From: Hydractinia symbiolongicarpus | Lineage: Eukaryota > Cnidaria > Hydrozoa > Anthoathecata > Hydractiniidae | Length of the DNA stretch: 64,000 nucleotides | NCBI RefSeq assembly: GCF_029227915.1 | Contig: NC_079884.1 | Coordinates: forward strand, 30,940,001 to 31,004,000 | Reading direction: 5' to 3' | Part shown: piece after piece, positions 36,681-51,832 of the stretch | Numbering within the stretch: the stretch's first letter is position 1 | Layout of the letters: every line of letters begins with the position of its first letter | Position numbers and translations under genes: made by a program | Notes under the pieces: generated by a model | Told to the model about the DNA's origin: nothing | The model's database searches: none | What the model saw: the letters and a program-made list of their open reading frames with translations, nothing else

Positions 36681-39600
36681 ACCCGCGATTTCCCGTAAAT
36701 TCCGGGCTTGGCCCGTATAGTCAAAAGTATACAAAGAAAGTACCCAGGGAGTAAACTCATTTCCCGAACGGTTTTATAAATTATTTTTTCACCACTAAAA
36801 CGCATGAGACTTGTAGTTTTCAAAAATGTTTTCATTTTTGATGAGACGCTGAATAAAAGAAGTTTAATCGCCGGCAAACGAAAACCCGCCATTTCCCGTA
36901 AACCCCGGACTCGGCCCGTATAGTCAAAAGTGTACAAAGAAAGTACCCCGGGAGTAAACTCATTTCCCGAACGATTTTTTATATATTTTTTTTCACCACT
37001 AAACGCATGAGACTTGTAGTTTTCAAAAATGTTTTCATATTTGATGGGACGCTGAATAAAAGAAGTTTAATCCCCGGCAAACGAAAATCCGCGATTTCCC
37101 GAAAATCCCGGACTCGGCCCGTATAGTCAAAAGTATACAAAGAAAGTACCCAGGGAGTAAACTTATTTCCCGAACGATTTTTTATATTATTTTTTTACCG
37201 CTAAACGCATGAGACTTGTAGTTTTCAAAAATGTTTTCATATTTGATGGGACGCTGAATAAAAGAAGTTTAATCGCCTGCAAACGAAAATCCCCGATTTC
37301 CCGTAAATCCCGGACTCGGCCCGTATAGTCAAAGGTATACAAAGAAAGTACCCAGGGAGTAAACTCATTTCCCGAACGATTTTTTATATTATTTTTTTAC
37401 CACTAAACGCATGAGACTTGTAGTTTTCAAAAATGCTTTCATATTTGATGGGACGCTGAATAAAAGAAGTTTAATCGCCGGCAAACGAAAATCCGCGATT
37501 TCCCGTAAATCCCGGACTCGGCCCGTATAGTCAAAAGTATACAAAGAAAGTACCCAGGGAGTAAACTCATTTCCCGAACGATTTTTTAAATTATTTTTTC
37601 ACCACTAAAACGCAGGTGACTTGTAGTTTTCAAAAATGTTTTTATTTTTGATGAGACGCTTGATGAAAGAGGTTTAATCGCCGGCAAACGAAATCCCGCG
37701 ATTTCTCGTAAATCCGGGGCTTGGCCCGTATAGTCGAATGTATACAAAGAAAGTACCCAGGGAGTAAACTCATTTCCCGAACGATTTTTTAAATTTTTTT
37801 TTCACCACTAAAACGCATGAGAATTGTAGTTTTCAAAAATGTTTTCATTTTTGATGAGATGCTTAATGAAAAAGGTTTAATCGCCGGCAAACGAAAACCC
37901 GCGATTTCCCGTAAATCCCGGGCTTGGACCGTATAGTCAAAAGTATACAAAGAAAGTACCCAGGGAGTAAACTCATTTCCCGAACGATTTTATAAATTAT
38001 TTTTTCACCACTAAAACGCATGAGACTTGTAGTTTTCAAAAATGTTTTCATTTTTGATGAGACGCTGAATAAAAGAAGTTTAATCGCCGGCAAACGAAAA
38101 TCCGCAATTTCCCGTAAATCCCGGACTCTCCCGTATAGTCAAAAGTATACAAAGAAAGTACCCAGGGTGTAAACTCATTTCCCGAACGATTTTTTAAATT
38201 ATTATTTCACCACTAAAGCCCATGAGACTTGTAGTTTTCAAAAATGTTTTCATTTTTGATGAGACGCTTAATGAAAGAGGTTTAATTGCCGGCAAACGAA
38301 AACCCGCGATTTCCCGTAAATCCCGGGATTGGCCCGTATAGTCGAATGTATACAAAGAAAGTACCCTGTGAGTAAACTCATTTCCAGAACGATTTTTTAA
38401 AATATTTTTTCACCACTAAAAGGCATAAGACTTGTAGTTTCTAAAAATGTTTTCATTTTTGATGACACGCTGAATAAAAGAAGTTTAATCGTCGGCAAAC
38501 GAAAACCCGCGATTTCCCGTAAATCCCAGGCTTGGACCGTATAGTCAAAAGTATACAAAGAAAGTACCCAGGGAGTAAACTCATTTCCCGAACGATTTTA
38601 TAAATTATTTTTTCACCACTAAAACGCATGAGACTTGTAGTTTTCAAAAATGTTTTCATTTTTGATGAGACGCTGAATAAAAGAAGTTTAATCGCCGGCA
38701 AACAAAAATCCGCAATTTCCCGTAAATCTCGGACTCGCCCGTATAGTCAAAAGTATACAAAGAAAGTACCCAGGGTGTAAACTCATTTCCCGAACGATTT
38801 TTTAAATTATTATTTCACCACTAAAGCCCATGAGACTTGTAGTTTTCAAAAATGTTTTCATTTTTGATGAGACGCTTAATGAAAGAGGTTTAATTGCCGG
38901 CAAACGAAAACCCGCGATTTCCCGTAAATCCCGGGATTGGCCCGTATAGTCGAATGTATACAAAGAAAGTACCCTGTGAGTAAACTCATTTCCAGAACGA
39001 TTTTTTAAAATATTTTTTCACCACTAAAAGGCATAAGACTTGTAGTTTCTAAAAATGTTTTCATTTTTGATGAGACGCTGAATAAAAGAAGTTTAATTGC
39101 CGGCAAACGAAAACCCGCCATTTCCCGTAAACCACGGACTCGGTCCGTATAGTCAAAAGTATACAAAGAAAGTACTCAGGGAGTAAACTCATTTCCCGAA
39201 CGATTTTTTATATTATTTTTTTACCACTAAACGCATGAGACTGGTAGTTTTCAAAAATGTTTTCATATTTGATGGGACGCTGAATAAAAGAAGTTTAATC
39301 GCCGGCAAACGAAAATCCGCGATTTCCCGTAAATCCCGGACTCGGCCCGTATAGTCAAAAGTATACAAAGAAAGTACCCAGGGAGTAAATTTATTTCCCG
39401 AACGATTTTTTCAATTATTTTTTCACCACTAAAACGCAGGAGACTTGTAGTTTTCAAAAATGTTTTCATTTTTGATGAGACGCTTAATGAAAGAGGTTTA
39501 ATCGCCGGCAAACGAAATCCCGCGATTTCTCGTAAATCCGAGGCTTGGCCCGTATAGTCGAATGTTTACAAAGAAAGTACCCAGGGAGTAAACTCATTTC

Positions 39601-41104
39601 CCGAACGATTTTTTAATTTTTTTTTTCACCACTAAAACGCATGAGACTTGTAGTTTTCAAAAATGTTTTCATTTTTGATGAGACGCTTAATGAAAGAGGT
39701 TTAAATGGCGGCAAACGAAAACCCGCGATTTCCCGTAAATCCCGGGATTGGCCCGTATAGTCGAATGTATACAAAAAAAGTACCCTGTGAGTAAACTCAT
39801 TTCCAGAACGATTTTTTAAAATATTTTTTCACCACTAAAAGGCATAAGACTTGTAGTTTCTAAAAATGTTTTCATTTTTGATGACACGCTGAATAAAAGA
39901 AGTTTAATCGTCGGCAAACGAAAACCCGCGATTTCCCGTAAATTCCGGGCTTGGCCCGTATAGTCAAAAGTATACAAAGAAAGTACCCAGGGAGTAAACT
40001 CATTTCCCGAACGGTTTTATAAATTATTTTTTCACCACTAAAACGCATGAGACTTGTAGTTTTCAAAAATGTTTTCATTTTTGATGAGACGCTGAATAAA
40101 AGAAGTTTAATCGCCGGCAAACGAAAACCCGCCATTTCCCGCAAACCCCGGACTCGGCCCGTATAGTCAAAAGTGTACAAAGAAAGTACCCCGGGAGTAA
40201 ACTCATTTCCCGAACGATTTTTTATATTATTTTTTCACCACTAAACGCATGAGACTTGTAGTTTTCAAAAATGTTTTCATATTTGATGGGACGCTGAATA
40301 AAAGAAGTTTAATCCCCGGCAAACGAAAATCGGCGATTTCCCGAAAATCCCGGACTCGGCCCGTATAGTCAAAAGTACACAAAGAAAGTACCCAGGGAGT
40401 AAACTCATTTCCCGAACGATTTTTTATATTATTTTTTTACCGCTAAACGCATGAGACTTGTAGTTTTCAAAAATGTTTTCATATTTGATGGGACGCTGAA
40501 TAAAAGAAGTTTAATCGCCTGCAAACGAAAATCCCCGATTTCCCGTAAATCCCGGACTCGGCCCGTATAGTCAAAAGTATACAAAGAAAGTACCCAGGGA
40601 GTAAACTCATTTCCCGAACGATTTTTTATATTATTTTTTTACCACTAAACGCATGAGACTTGTAGTTTTCAAAAATGTTTTCATATATTATGGGACGCTG
40701 AATAAAAGAAGTTTAATCGCCGGCAAACGAAAATCCGCGATTTCCCGTAAATCCCGGACTCGGCCCGTATAGTCAAAAGTATACAAAGAAAGTACCCAGG
40801 GAGTAAACTCATTTCCCGAACGATTTTTTAAATTATTTTTTCACCACTAAAACGCAGGTGACTTGTAGTTTTCAAAAATGTTTTCATTTTTGATGAGACG
40901 CTTGATGAAAGAGGTTTAATCGCCGGCAAACGAAATCCCGCGATTTCTCGTAAATCCGGGGCTTGGCCCGTATAGTCGAATGTATACAAAGAAAGTACCC
41001 AGGGAGTAAACTCATTTCCCGAACGATTTTTTAAATTTTTTTTTCACCACTAAAACGCATGAGACTTGTAGTTTTCAAAAATGTTTTCATTTTTGATGAG
41101 ATGC

Positions 41105-43040
41105 TTAATGAAAAAGGTTTAATCGCCGGCAAACGAAAATCCGCGATTTCCCGTAAATCCCAGGCTTGGCCCGTATAGTCGAATGTATACAAAGAAAGTA
41201 CCCTGTGAGTAAACTCATTTCCAAAACGATTTTATAAATTATTTTTTCACCACTAAAACGCATGAGACTTGTAGTTTTCAAAAATGTTTTCATTTTTGAT
41301 GAGACGCTGAATAAAAGAAGTTTAATCGCCGGCAAACGAAAACCCGCCATTTTCCGTAAACCCCGGACTCGGCCCGTATAGTCAAAAGTATACAAAGAAA
41401 GTACCCCGGGAGTAAACTCATTTCCCGAACGATTTTTTATATTATTTTTTTACCACTAAACGCATTAGACTTGTAGTTTTCAAAAATGTTTTCATATTTG
41501 ATGGGACGCTGAATAAAAGAACTTTAATCGCCGGCAAACAAAAATCCGCGATTTCCCGTAAATCCCGGACTCGCCCGTATAGTCAAAAGTATACAAAGAA
41601 AGTACCCAGGGTGTAAACTCATTTCCCGAACGATTTTTTAAATTATTTATTCACCACTAAAGCCCATGAGACTTGTAGTTTTCAAAAATGTTTTCATTTT
41701 TGATGACACGCTGAATAAAAGAAGTTTAATCGTCGGCAAACGAAAACCCGCCATTTCCCGTAAACCCCGGACTCGGCCCGTATAGTCAAAAGTATACAAA
41801 GAAAGTACCCAGGGAGTAAACTCATTTCCCGAACGATTTTTTATATTATTTTTTTACCACTAAACGCATGAGACTTGTAGTTTTCAAAAATGTTTTCATA
41901 TTTGTTGGGACGCTGAATAAAAGAAGTTTAATCGCCGACAAACGAAAATCCGCGATTTCCCGTAAATCCCGGACTCGGCCCGTATAGTCAAAAGTATACA
42001 AAGAAAGTACCCAGGGAGTAAATTCATTTCCCGAACGATTTTTTATATTATTTTTTTACCACTAAACGCATGAGACTTGTAGTTTTCAAAAATGTTTTCA
42101 TATTTGATGGGACGCTGAATAAAATCATTTCCCGAACGATTTTTTAAATTATCATTTCACCACTAAAGCCCATGAGACTTGTAGTTTTCAAAAATGTTTT
42201 CATTTTTGATGAGATGCTTAATGAAAAAGGTTTAATCGTCGGCAAACGAAAACCCGCGATTTCCCGTAAATCCCAGGCTTGGCCCGTATAGTCGAATGTA
42301 TACAAAGAAAGTACCCTGTGAGTAAACTCATTTCCAAAACGATTTTATAAATTATTTTTTCACCACTAAAACGGATGAGACTTGTAGTTTTCAAAAATGT
42401 TTTCATTTTTGATGAGACGCTGAATAAAAGAAGTTTAATCGCCGGCAAACAAAAACCCGCCATTTTCCGTAAACCCCGGACTCGGCCCGTATAGTCAAAA
42501 GTATACAAAGAAAGTACCCCGGGAGTAAACTCATTTCCCGAACGATTTTTTATATTATTTTTTTACCACTAAACGCATTAGACTTGTAGTTTTCAAAAAT
42601 GTTTTCATATTTGATGGGACGCTGAATAAAAGAACTTTAATCGCCGGCAAACAAAAATCCGCGATTTCCCGTAAATCCCGGACTCGCCCGTATAGTCAAA
42701 AGTATACAAAGAAAGTACCCAGGGTGTAAACTCATTTCCCGAACGATTTTTTAAATTATTATTTCACCACTAAAGCCCATGAGACTTGTAGTTTTCAAAA
42801 ATGTTTTCATTTTTGATGACACGCTGAATAAAAGAAGTTTAATCGTCGGCAAACGAAAACCCGCCATTTCCCGTAAACCCCGGACTCGGCCCGTATAGTC
42901 AAAAGTATACAAAGAAAGTACCCAGGGAGTAAACTCATTTCCCGAACGATTTTTTATATTATTTTTTTACCACTAAACGCATGAGACTTGTAGTTTTCAA
43001 AAATGTTTTCATATTTGTTGGGACGCTGAATAAAAGAAGT
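41105..43040 (+). repeat. Tandem duplication of 1113 bp (five full monomers plus one half)
   Basis: CGCATTAGACTTG, GAAAGAACTTTAATCG-type and TTTGTTGGGACG markers recur 1113 bases apart (for example 41462/42575). 1113 is five full monomers plus a half monomer, and the half is the one at 42069-42170. The second copy continues without a half monomer after 43.0 kb. Confidence 0.78.
42069..42170 (+). repeat. Half-length monomer 1 (102 bp)
   Basis: The head of a T1 monomer (GGGACGCTGAATAAAA) is joined directly to TCATTTCCCGAACG, removing 101 bases that include the CCGGC, CCCGTATAGTC and TATACAAAG blocks. The tail has TTATCATTTCACC. It is the only half monomer left of 54 kb. Confidence 0.95.
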
Positions 43041-46000
43041 TTAATCGCCGGCAAACGAAAATCCGCGATTTCCCGTAAATCCCGGACTCGGCCCGTATAG
43101 TCAAAAGTATACAAAGAAAGTACCCAGGGAGTAAATTCATTTCCCGAACGATTTTTTCAATTATTTTTTCACCACTAAAACGCAGGAGACTTGTAGTTTT
43201 CAAAAATGTTTTCATTTTTGATAAGACGCTTAATGAAAGAGGTTTAATCGCCGGCAAACGAAATCCCGCGATTTCCCGTAAATCCGAGGCTTGGCCCGTA
43301 TAGTCGAATGTTTAAAAAGAAAGTACCCAGGGAGTAAACTCATTTCCCGAACGATTTTTTAATTTTTTTTTTCACCACTAAAACGCATGAGACTTGTAGT
43401 TTTTAAAAATGTTTTCATTTTTGATGAGACGCTTAATGAAAGAGGTTTAATTGCCGGCAAACGAAAACCCGCGATTTCCCGTAAATCCCGGGATTGGCCC
43501 GTATAGTCGAATGTATACAAAAAAAGTACCCTGTGAGTAAACTCATTTCCAGAACGATTTTTTAAAATATTTTTTCACCACTAAAAGGCATAAGACTTGT
43601 AGTTTCTAAAAATGTTTTCATTTTTGATGACACGCTGAATAAAAGAAGTTTAATCGTCGGCAAACGAAAACCCGCGATTTCCCGTAAATTCCGGGCTTGG
43701 CCCGTATAGTCAAAAGTATACAAAGAAAGTACCCAGGGAGTAAACTCATTTCCCGAACGTTTTTATAAATTATTTTTTCACCACTAAAACGCATGAGACT
43801 TGTAGTTTTCAAAAATGTTTTCATTTTTGATGAGACGCTGAATAAAAGAAGTTTAATCGCCGGCAAACGAAAACCCGCCATTTCCCGTAAACCCCGGACT
43901 CGGCCCGTATAGTCAAAAGTGTACAAAGAAAGTACCCCGGGAGTAAACTCATTTCCCGAACGATTTTTTATATTATTTTTTCACCACTAAACGCATGAGA
44001 CTTGTAGTTTTCAAAAATGTTTTCATATTTGATGGGACGCTGAATAAAAGAAGTTTAATCCCCGGCAAACGAAAATCCGCGATTTCCCGAAAATCCCGGA
44101 CTCGGCCCGTATAGTCAAAAGTATACAAAGAAAGTACCCAGGGAGTAAACTCGTTTCCCGAACGATTTTTTATATTATTTTTTTACCACTAAACGCATGA
44201 GACTTGTAGTTTTCAAAAATGTTTTCATATTTGATGGGACGCTGAATAAAAGAAGTTTAATCGCCGGCAAACGAAAATCCGCGATTTCCCGTAAATCCCG
44301 GACTCGGCCCGTATAGTCAAAAGTATACAAAGAAAGTACCCAGGGAGTAAACTCATTTCCCGAACGATTTTTTAAATTATTTTTTCACCACTAAAACGCA
44401 GGTGACTTGTAGTTTTCAAAAATGTTTTCATTTTTGATGAGACGCTTGATGAAAGAGGTTTAATCGCCGGCAAACGAAATCCCGCGATTTCTCGTAAATC
44501 CGGGGCTTGGCCCGTATAGTCGAATGTATACAAAGAAAGTACCCAGGGAGTAAACTCATTTCCCGAACGATTTTTTAAATTTTTTTTTCACCACTAAAAC
44601 GCATGAGACTTGTAGTTTTCAAAAATGTTTTCATTTTTGATGAGATGCTTAATGAAAAAGGTTTAATCGCCGGCAAACGAAAACCCGCGATTTCCCGTAA
44701 ATCCCGGGCTTGGACCGTATAGTCAAAAGTATACAAAGAAAGTACCCAGGGAGTAAACTCATTTCCCGAACGATTTTATAAATTATTTTTTCACCACTAA
44801 AACGCATGAGACTTGTAGTTTTCAAAAATGTTTTTATTTTTGATGAGACGCTGAATAAAAGAAGTTTAATCGCCGGCAAACGAAAATCCGCAATTTCCCG
44901 TAAATCCCGGACTCGCCCGTATAGTCAAAAGTATACAAAGAAAGTACCCAGGGTGTAAACTCATTTCCCAAACGATTTTTTAAATTATTATTTCACCACT
45001 AAAGCCCATGAGACTTGTAGTTTTCAAAAATGTTTTCATTTTTGATGAGACGCTTAATGAAAGAGGTTTAATTGCCGGCAAACGAAAACCCGCGATTTCC
45101 CGTAAATCCCGGGATCGGCCCGTATAGTCGAATGTATACAAAGAAAGTACCCAGGGAGTAAACTCATTTCCCGAACGATTTTATAAATTATTTTTTCACC
45201 ACTAAAACGCATGAGACTTGTAGTTTTAAAAAATGTTTTCATTTTTGATGAGACGCTGAATAAAAGAAGTTTAATCGCCGGCAAACGAAAATCCGCAATT
45301 TCCCGTAAATCCCGGACTCGCCCGTATAGTCAAAAGTATACAAAGAAAGTACCCAGGGTGTAAACTCATTTCCCGAACGATTTTTTATATTATTTTTTCA
45401 CCACTAAAGCCCATGAGACTTGTAGTTTTCAAAAATGTTTTCATTTTTGATGAGACGCTTAATGAAAGAGGTTTAATTGCCGGCAAACGAAAACCCGCGA
45501 TTTCCCGTAAATCCCGGGATTGGCCCGTATAGTCGAATGTATACAAAGAAGGTACCCTGTGAGTAAACTCATTTCCAGAACGATTTTTTAAAATATTTTT
45601 TCACCACTAAAAGGCATAAGACTTGTAGTTTCTAAAAATGTTTTCATTTTTGATGAGACGCTGAATAAAAGAAGTTTAATTGCCGGCAAACGAAAACCCG
45701 CCATTTCCCGTAAACCACGGACTCGGTCCGTATAGTCAAAAGTATACAAAGAAAGTACCCAGGGAGTAAACTCATTTCCCGAACGATTTTTTATATTATT
45801 TTTTTACCACTAAACGCATGAGACTTGTAGTTTTCAAAAATGTTTTCATATTTGATGGGACGCTGAATAAAAGAAGTTTAATCGCCGGCAAACGAAAATC
45901 CGCGATTTCCCGTAAATCCCGGACTCGGCCCGTATAGTCAAAAGTATACACAGAAAGTACCCAGGGAGTAAATTCATTTCCCGAACGATTTTTTCAATTA

Positions 46001-49000
46001 TTTTTTCACCACTAAAACGCAGGAGACTTGTAGTTTTCAAAAATGTTTTCATTTTTGATGAGACGCTTAATGAAAGAGGTTTAATCGCCGGCAAACGAAT
46101 TCCCGCGATTTCCCGTAAATCCGAGGCTTGGCCCGTATAGTCGAATGTTTACAAAGAAAGTACCCAGGGAGTAAACTCATTTCCCGAACGATTTTTTAAT
46201 TATTTTTTTTCACCACTAAAACGCATGAGACTTGTAGTTTTCAAAAATGTTTTCATTTTTGATGAGACGCTTAATAAAAGAGGTTTAAATGCCGGCAAAC
46301 GAAAACCCGCGATTTCCCGTAAATCCCGGGATTGGCCCGTATAGTCGAATGTATACAAAAAAAGTACCCTGTGAGTAAACTCATTTCCAGAACGATTTTT
46401 TAAAATATTTTTTCACCACTAAAAGGCATAAGACTTGTAGTTTCTAAAATTGTTTTCATTTTTGATGACACGCTGAATAAAAGAAGTTTAATCGTCGGCA
46501 AACGAAAACCCGCGATTTCCCGTAAATTCCGGGCTTGGCCCGTATAGTCAAAAGTATACAAAGAAAGTACCCAGGGAGTAAACTCATTTCCCGAACGGTT
46601 TTATAAATTATTTTTTCACCACTAAAACGCATGAGACTTGTAGTTTTCAAAAATGTTTTCATTTTTGATGAGACGCTGAATAAAAGAAGTTTAATCGCCG
46701 GCAAACGAAAACCTGCCATTTCCCGCAAACCCCGGACTCGGCCCGTATAGTCAAAAGTGTACAAAGAAAGTACCCCGGGAGTAAACTCATTTCCCGAACG
46801 ATTTTTTATATTATTTTTTCACCACTAAACGCATGAGACTTGTAGTTTTCAAAAATGTTTTCATATTTGATGGGACGCTGAATAAAAGAAGTTTAATCCC
46901 CGGCAAACGAAAATCCGCGATTTCCCGAAAATCCCGGACTCGGCCCGTATAGTCAAAAGTATACAAAGAAAGTACCCAGGGAGTAAACTCATTTCCCGAA
47001 CGATTTTTTATATTATTTTTTTACCGCTAAACGCATGAGACTTGTAGTTTTCAAAAATGTTTTCATATTTGATGGGACGCTGAATAAAAGAAGTTTAATC
47101 GCCTGCAAACGAAAATCCCCGATTTCCCGTAAATCCCGGACTCGGCCCGTATAGTCAAAAGTATACAAAGAAAGTACCCAGGGAGTAAACTCATTTCCCG
47201 AACGATTTTTTATATTATTTTTTTACCACTAAACGCATGAGACTTGTAGTTTTCAAAAATGTTTTCATATATTATGGGACGCTGAATAAAAGAAGTTTAA
47301 TCGCCGGCAAACGAAAATCCGCGATTTCCCGTAAATCCCGGACTCGGCCCGTATAGTCAAAAGTATACAAAGAAAGTACCCAGGGAGTAAACTCATTTCC
47401 CGAACGATTTTTTAAATTATTTTTTCACCACTAAAACGCAGGTGACTTGCAGTTTTCAAAAATGTTTTCATTTTTGATGAGACGCTTAATGAAAGAGGTT
47501 TAAATGCCGGCAAACGAAAACCCGCGATTTCCCGTAAATCCCGGGATTGGCCCGTATAGTCGAATGTATACAAAAAAAGTACCCTGTGAGTAAACTCATT
47601 TCCAGAACGATTTTTTAAAATATTTTTTCACCACTAAAAGGCATAAGACTTGTAGTTTCTAAAAATGTTTTCATTTTTGATGACACGCTGAATAAAAGAA
47701 GTTTAATCGTCGGCAAACGAAAACCCGCGATTTCCCGTAAATTCCGGGCTTGGCCCGTATAGTCAAAAGTATACAAAGAAAGTACCCAGGGAGTAAACTC
47801 ATTTCCCGAACGGTTTTATAAATTATTTTTTCACCACTAAAACGCATGAGACTTGTAGTTTTCAAAAATGTTTTCATTTTTGATGAGACGCTGAATAAAA
47901 GAAGTTTAATCGCCGGCAAACGAAAACCCGCCATTTCCCGCTAACCCCGGACTCGGCCCGTATAGTCAAAAGTGTACAAAGAAAGTACCCCGGGAGTAAA
48001 CTCATTTCCCGAACGATTTTTTATATTATTTTTTCACCACTAAACGCATGAGACTTGTAGTTTTCAAAAATGTTTTCATATTTGATGGGACGCTGAATAA
48101 AAGAAGTTTAATCGCCTGCAAACGAAAATCCCCGATTTCCCGTAAATCCCGGACTCGGCCCGTATAGTCAAAAGTATACAAAGAAAGTACCCAGGGAGTA
48201 AACTCATTTCCCGAACGATTTTTTATATTATTTTTTTACCACTAAACGCATGAGACTTGTAGTTTTCAAAAATGTTTTCATATATTATGGGACGCTGAAT
48301 AAAAGAAGTTTAATCGCCGGCAAACGAAAATCCGCGATTTCCCGTAAATCCCGGACTCGGCCCGTATAGTCAAAAGTATACAAAGAAAGTACCCAGGGAG
48401 TAAACTCATTTCCCGAACGATTTTTTAAATTATTTTTTCACCACTAAAACGCAGGTGACTTGTAGTTTTCAAAAATGTTTTCATTTTTGATGAGACGCTT
48501 GATGAAAGAGGTTTAATCGCCGGCAAACGAAATCCCGCGATTTCTCGTAAATCCGGGGCTTGGCCCGTATAGTCGAATGTATACAAAGAAAGTACCCAGG
48601 GAGTAAACTCATTTCCCGAACGATTTTTTAAATTTTTTTTTCACCACTAAAACGCATGAGACTTGTAGTTTTCAAAAATGTTTTCATTTTTGATGAGATG
48701 CTTAATGAAAAAGGTTTAATCGCCGGCAAACGAAAATCCGCGATTTCCCGTAAATCCCAGGCTTGGCCCGTATAGTCGAATGTATACAAAGAAAGTACCC
48801 TGTGAGTAAACTCATTTCCAGAACGATTTTTTAAAATATTTTTTCACCACTAAAAGGCATAAGACTTGTAGTTTCTAAAAATGTTTTCATTTTTGATGAC
48901 ACGCTGAATAAAAGAAGTTTAATCGTCGGCAAACGAAAACCCGCGATTTCCCGTAAATTCCGGGCTTGGCCCGTATAGTCAAAAGTATACAAAGAAAGTA

Positions 49001-50214
49001 CCCAGGGAGTAAACTCATTTCCCGAACGGTTTTATAAATTATTTTTTCACCACTAAAACGCATGAGACTTGTAGTTTTCAAAAATGTTTTCATTTTTGAT
49101 GAGACGCTGAATAAAAGAAGTTTAATCGCCGGCAAACGAAAACCCGCCATTTCCCGCAAACCCCGGACTCGGCCCGTATAGTCAAAAGTGTACAAAGAAA
49201 GTTCCCCGGGAGTAAACTCATTTCCCGAACGATTTTTTATATTATTTTTTCACCACTAAACGCATGAGACTTGTAGTTTTCAAAAATGTTTTCATATTTG
49301 ATGGGACGCTGAATAAAAGAAGTTTAATCCCCGGCAAACGAAAATCCGCGATTTCCCGAAAATCCCGGACTCGGCCCGTATAGTCAAAAGTATACAAAGA
49401 AAGTACCCAGGGAGTAAACTCATTTCCCGAACGATTTTTTATATTATTTTTTTACCACTAAACGCATGAGACTTGTAGTTTTCAAAAATGTTTTCATATA
49501 TTATGGGACGCTGAATAAAAGAAGTTTAATCGCCGGCAAACGAAAATCCGCGATTTCCCGTAAATCCCGGACTCGGCCCGTATAGTCAAAAGTATACAAA
49601 GAAAGTACCCAGGGAGTAAACTCATTTCCCGAACGATTTTTTAAATTATTTTTTCACCACTAAAACGCAGGTGACTTGTAGTTTTCAAAAATGTTTTCAT
49701 TTTTGATGAGACGCTTAATGAAAGAGGTTTAAATGCCGGCAAACGAAAACCCGCGATTTCCCGTAAATCCCGGGATTGGCCCGTATAGTCTAATATATAC
49801 AAAAAAAGTACCCTGTGAGTAAACTCATTTCCAGAACGATTTTTTAAAATATTTTTTCACCACTAAAAGGCATAAGACTTGTAGTTTCTAAAAATGTTTT
49901 CATTTTTGATGACACGCTGAATAAAAGAAGTTTAATCGTCGGCAAACGAAAACCCGCGATTTCCCGTAAATTCCGGGCTTGGCCCGTATAGTCAAAAGTA
50001 TACAAAGAAAGTACCCAGGGAGTAAACTCATTTCCCGAACGGTTTTATAAATTATTTTTTCACCACTAAAACGCATGAGACTTGTAGTTTTCAAAAATGT
50101 TTTCATTTTTGATGAGACGCTGAATAAAAGAAGTTTAATCGCCGGCAAACGAAAACCCGCCATTTCCCGCAAACCCCGGACTCGGCCCGTATAGTCAAAA
50201 GTGTACAAAGAAAG

Positions 50215-51832
50215 TACCCCGGGAGTAAACTCATTTCCCGAACGATTTTTTATATTATTTTTTCACCACTAAACGCATGAGACTTGTAGTTTTCAAAAAT
50301 GTTTTCATATTTGATGGGACGCTGAATAAAAGAAGTTTAATCCCCGGCAAACGAAAATCCGCGATTTCCCGAAAATCCCGGACTCGGCCCGTATAGTCAA
50401 AAGTATACAAAGAAAGTACCCAGGGAGTAAACTCATTTCCCGAACGATTTTTTATATTATTTTTTTACCGCTAAACGCATGAGACTTGTAGTTTTCAAAA
50501 ATGTTTTCATATTTGATGGGACGCTGAATAAAAGAAGTTTAATCGCCTGCAAACGAAAATCCCCGATTTCCCGTAAATCCCGGACACGGCCCGTATAGTC
50601 AAAAGTATACAAAGAAAGTACCCAGGGAGTAAACTCATTTCCCGAACGATTTTTTATATTATTTTTTTACCACTAAACGCATGAGACTTGTAGTTTTCAA
50701 AAATGTTTTCATATATTATGGGACGCTGAATAAAAGAAGTTTAATCGCCGGCAAACGAAAATCCGCGATTTCCCGTAAATCCCGGACTCGGCCCGTATAG
50801 TCAAAAGTATACAAAGAAAGTACCCTGTGAGTAAACTCATTTCCAAAACGATTTTATAAATTATTTTTTCACCACTAAAACGCATGAGACTTGTAGTTTT
50901 CAAAACTGTTTTCATTTTTGATGAGACGCTGAATAAAAGAAGTTTAATCGCCGGCAAACGAAAACCCGCCATTTTCCGTAAACCCCGGACTCGGCCCGTA
51001 TAGTCAAAAGTATACAAAGAAAGTACCCCGGGAGTAAACTCATTTCCCGAACGATTTTTTATATTATTTTTTCACCACTAAACGCATGAGACTTGTAGTT
51101 TTCAAAAATGTTTTCATATTTGATGGGACGCTGAATAAAAGAAGTTTAATCCCCGGCAAACGAAAATCCGCGATTTCCCGAAAATCCCGGACTCGGCCCG
51201 TATAGTCAAAAGTATACAAAGAAAGTACCCAGGGAGTAAACTCATTTCCCGAACGATTTTTTATATTATTTTTTTACCGCTAAACGCATGAGACTTGTAG
51301 TTTTCAAAAATGTTTTCATATTTGATGGGACGCTGAATAAAAGAAGTTTAATCGCCTGCAAACGAAAATCCCCGATTTCCCGTAAATCCCGGACTCGGCC
51401 CGTATAGTCAAAAGTATACAAAGAAAGTACCCAGGGAGTAAACTCATTTCCCGAACGATTTTTTATATTATTTTTTTACCACTAAACGCATGAGACTTGT
51501 AGTTTTCAAAAATGTTTTCATATATTATGGGACGCTGAATAAAAGAAGTTTAATCGCCGGCAAACGAAAATCCGCGATTTCCCGTAAATCCCGGACTCGG
51601 CCCGTATAGTCAAAAGTATACAAAGAAAGTACCCTGTGAGTAAACTCATTTCCAAAACGATTTTATAAATTATTTTTTCACCACTAAAACGCATGAGACT
51701 TGTAGTTTTCAAAACTGTTTTCATTTTTGATGAGACGCTGAATAAAAGAAGTTTAATCGCCGGCAAACGAAAACCCGCCATTTTCCGTAAACCCCGGACT
51801 CGGCCCGTATAGTCAAAAGTATACAAAGAAAG
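50215..51832 (+). repeat. Four-monomer tandem duplication (2 x 809 bp)
   Basis: Two copies, about 50215-51023 and 51024-51832, share the private variants CAAAACTGTTTTC, CATATATTATGGG and CCATTTTCCGTAAACC. I noticed one substitution: CGGACACGG near 50585 against CGGACTCGG near 51394. A third, partial member is at 52.7-53.5 kb. Confidence 0.85.

Larger units (their letters stand above)
36681..50200 (+). repeat. Higher-order repeat family marked by GAACGGTTTTATAAATT
   Basis: A T2 variant with AAATTCCGGG and GAACGGTTTTAT occurs near 36.77, 40.01, 43.76, 46.60, 47.81, 49.03 and 50.04 kb; the third has mutated further to GAACGTTTTTAT. Spacings are about 3243, 3746, 2838, 1216, 1216 and 1013 bases. 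Neighbouring monomers share AATCCCCGGCAAACG, GATTTCCCGAAAATC, CGCCTGCAAACG and ACAAAAAAAGTACC. The unit size therefore shrinks from about 16-18 monomers to 5-6 toward the right. Confidence 0.82.
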
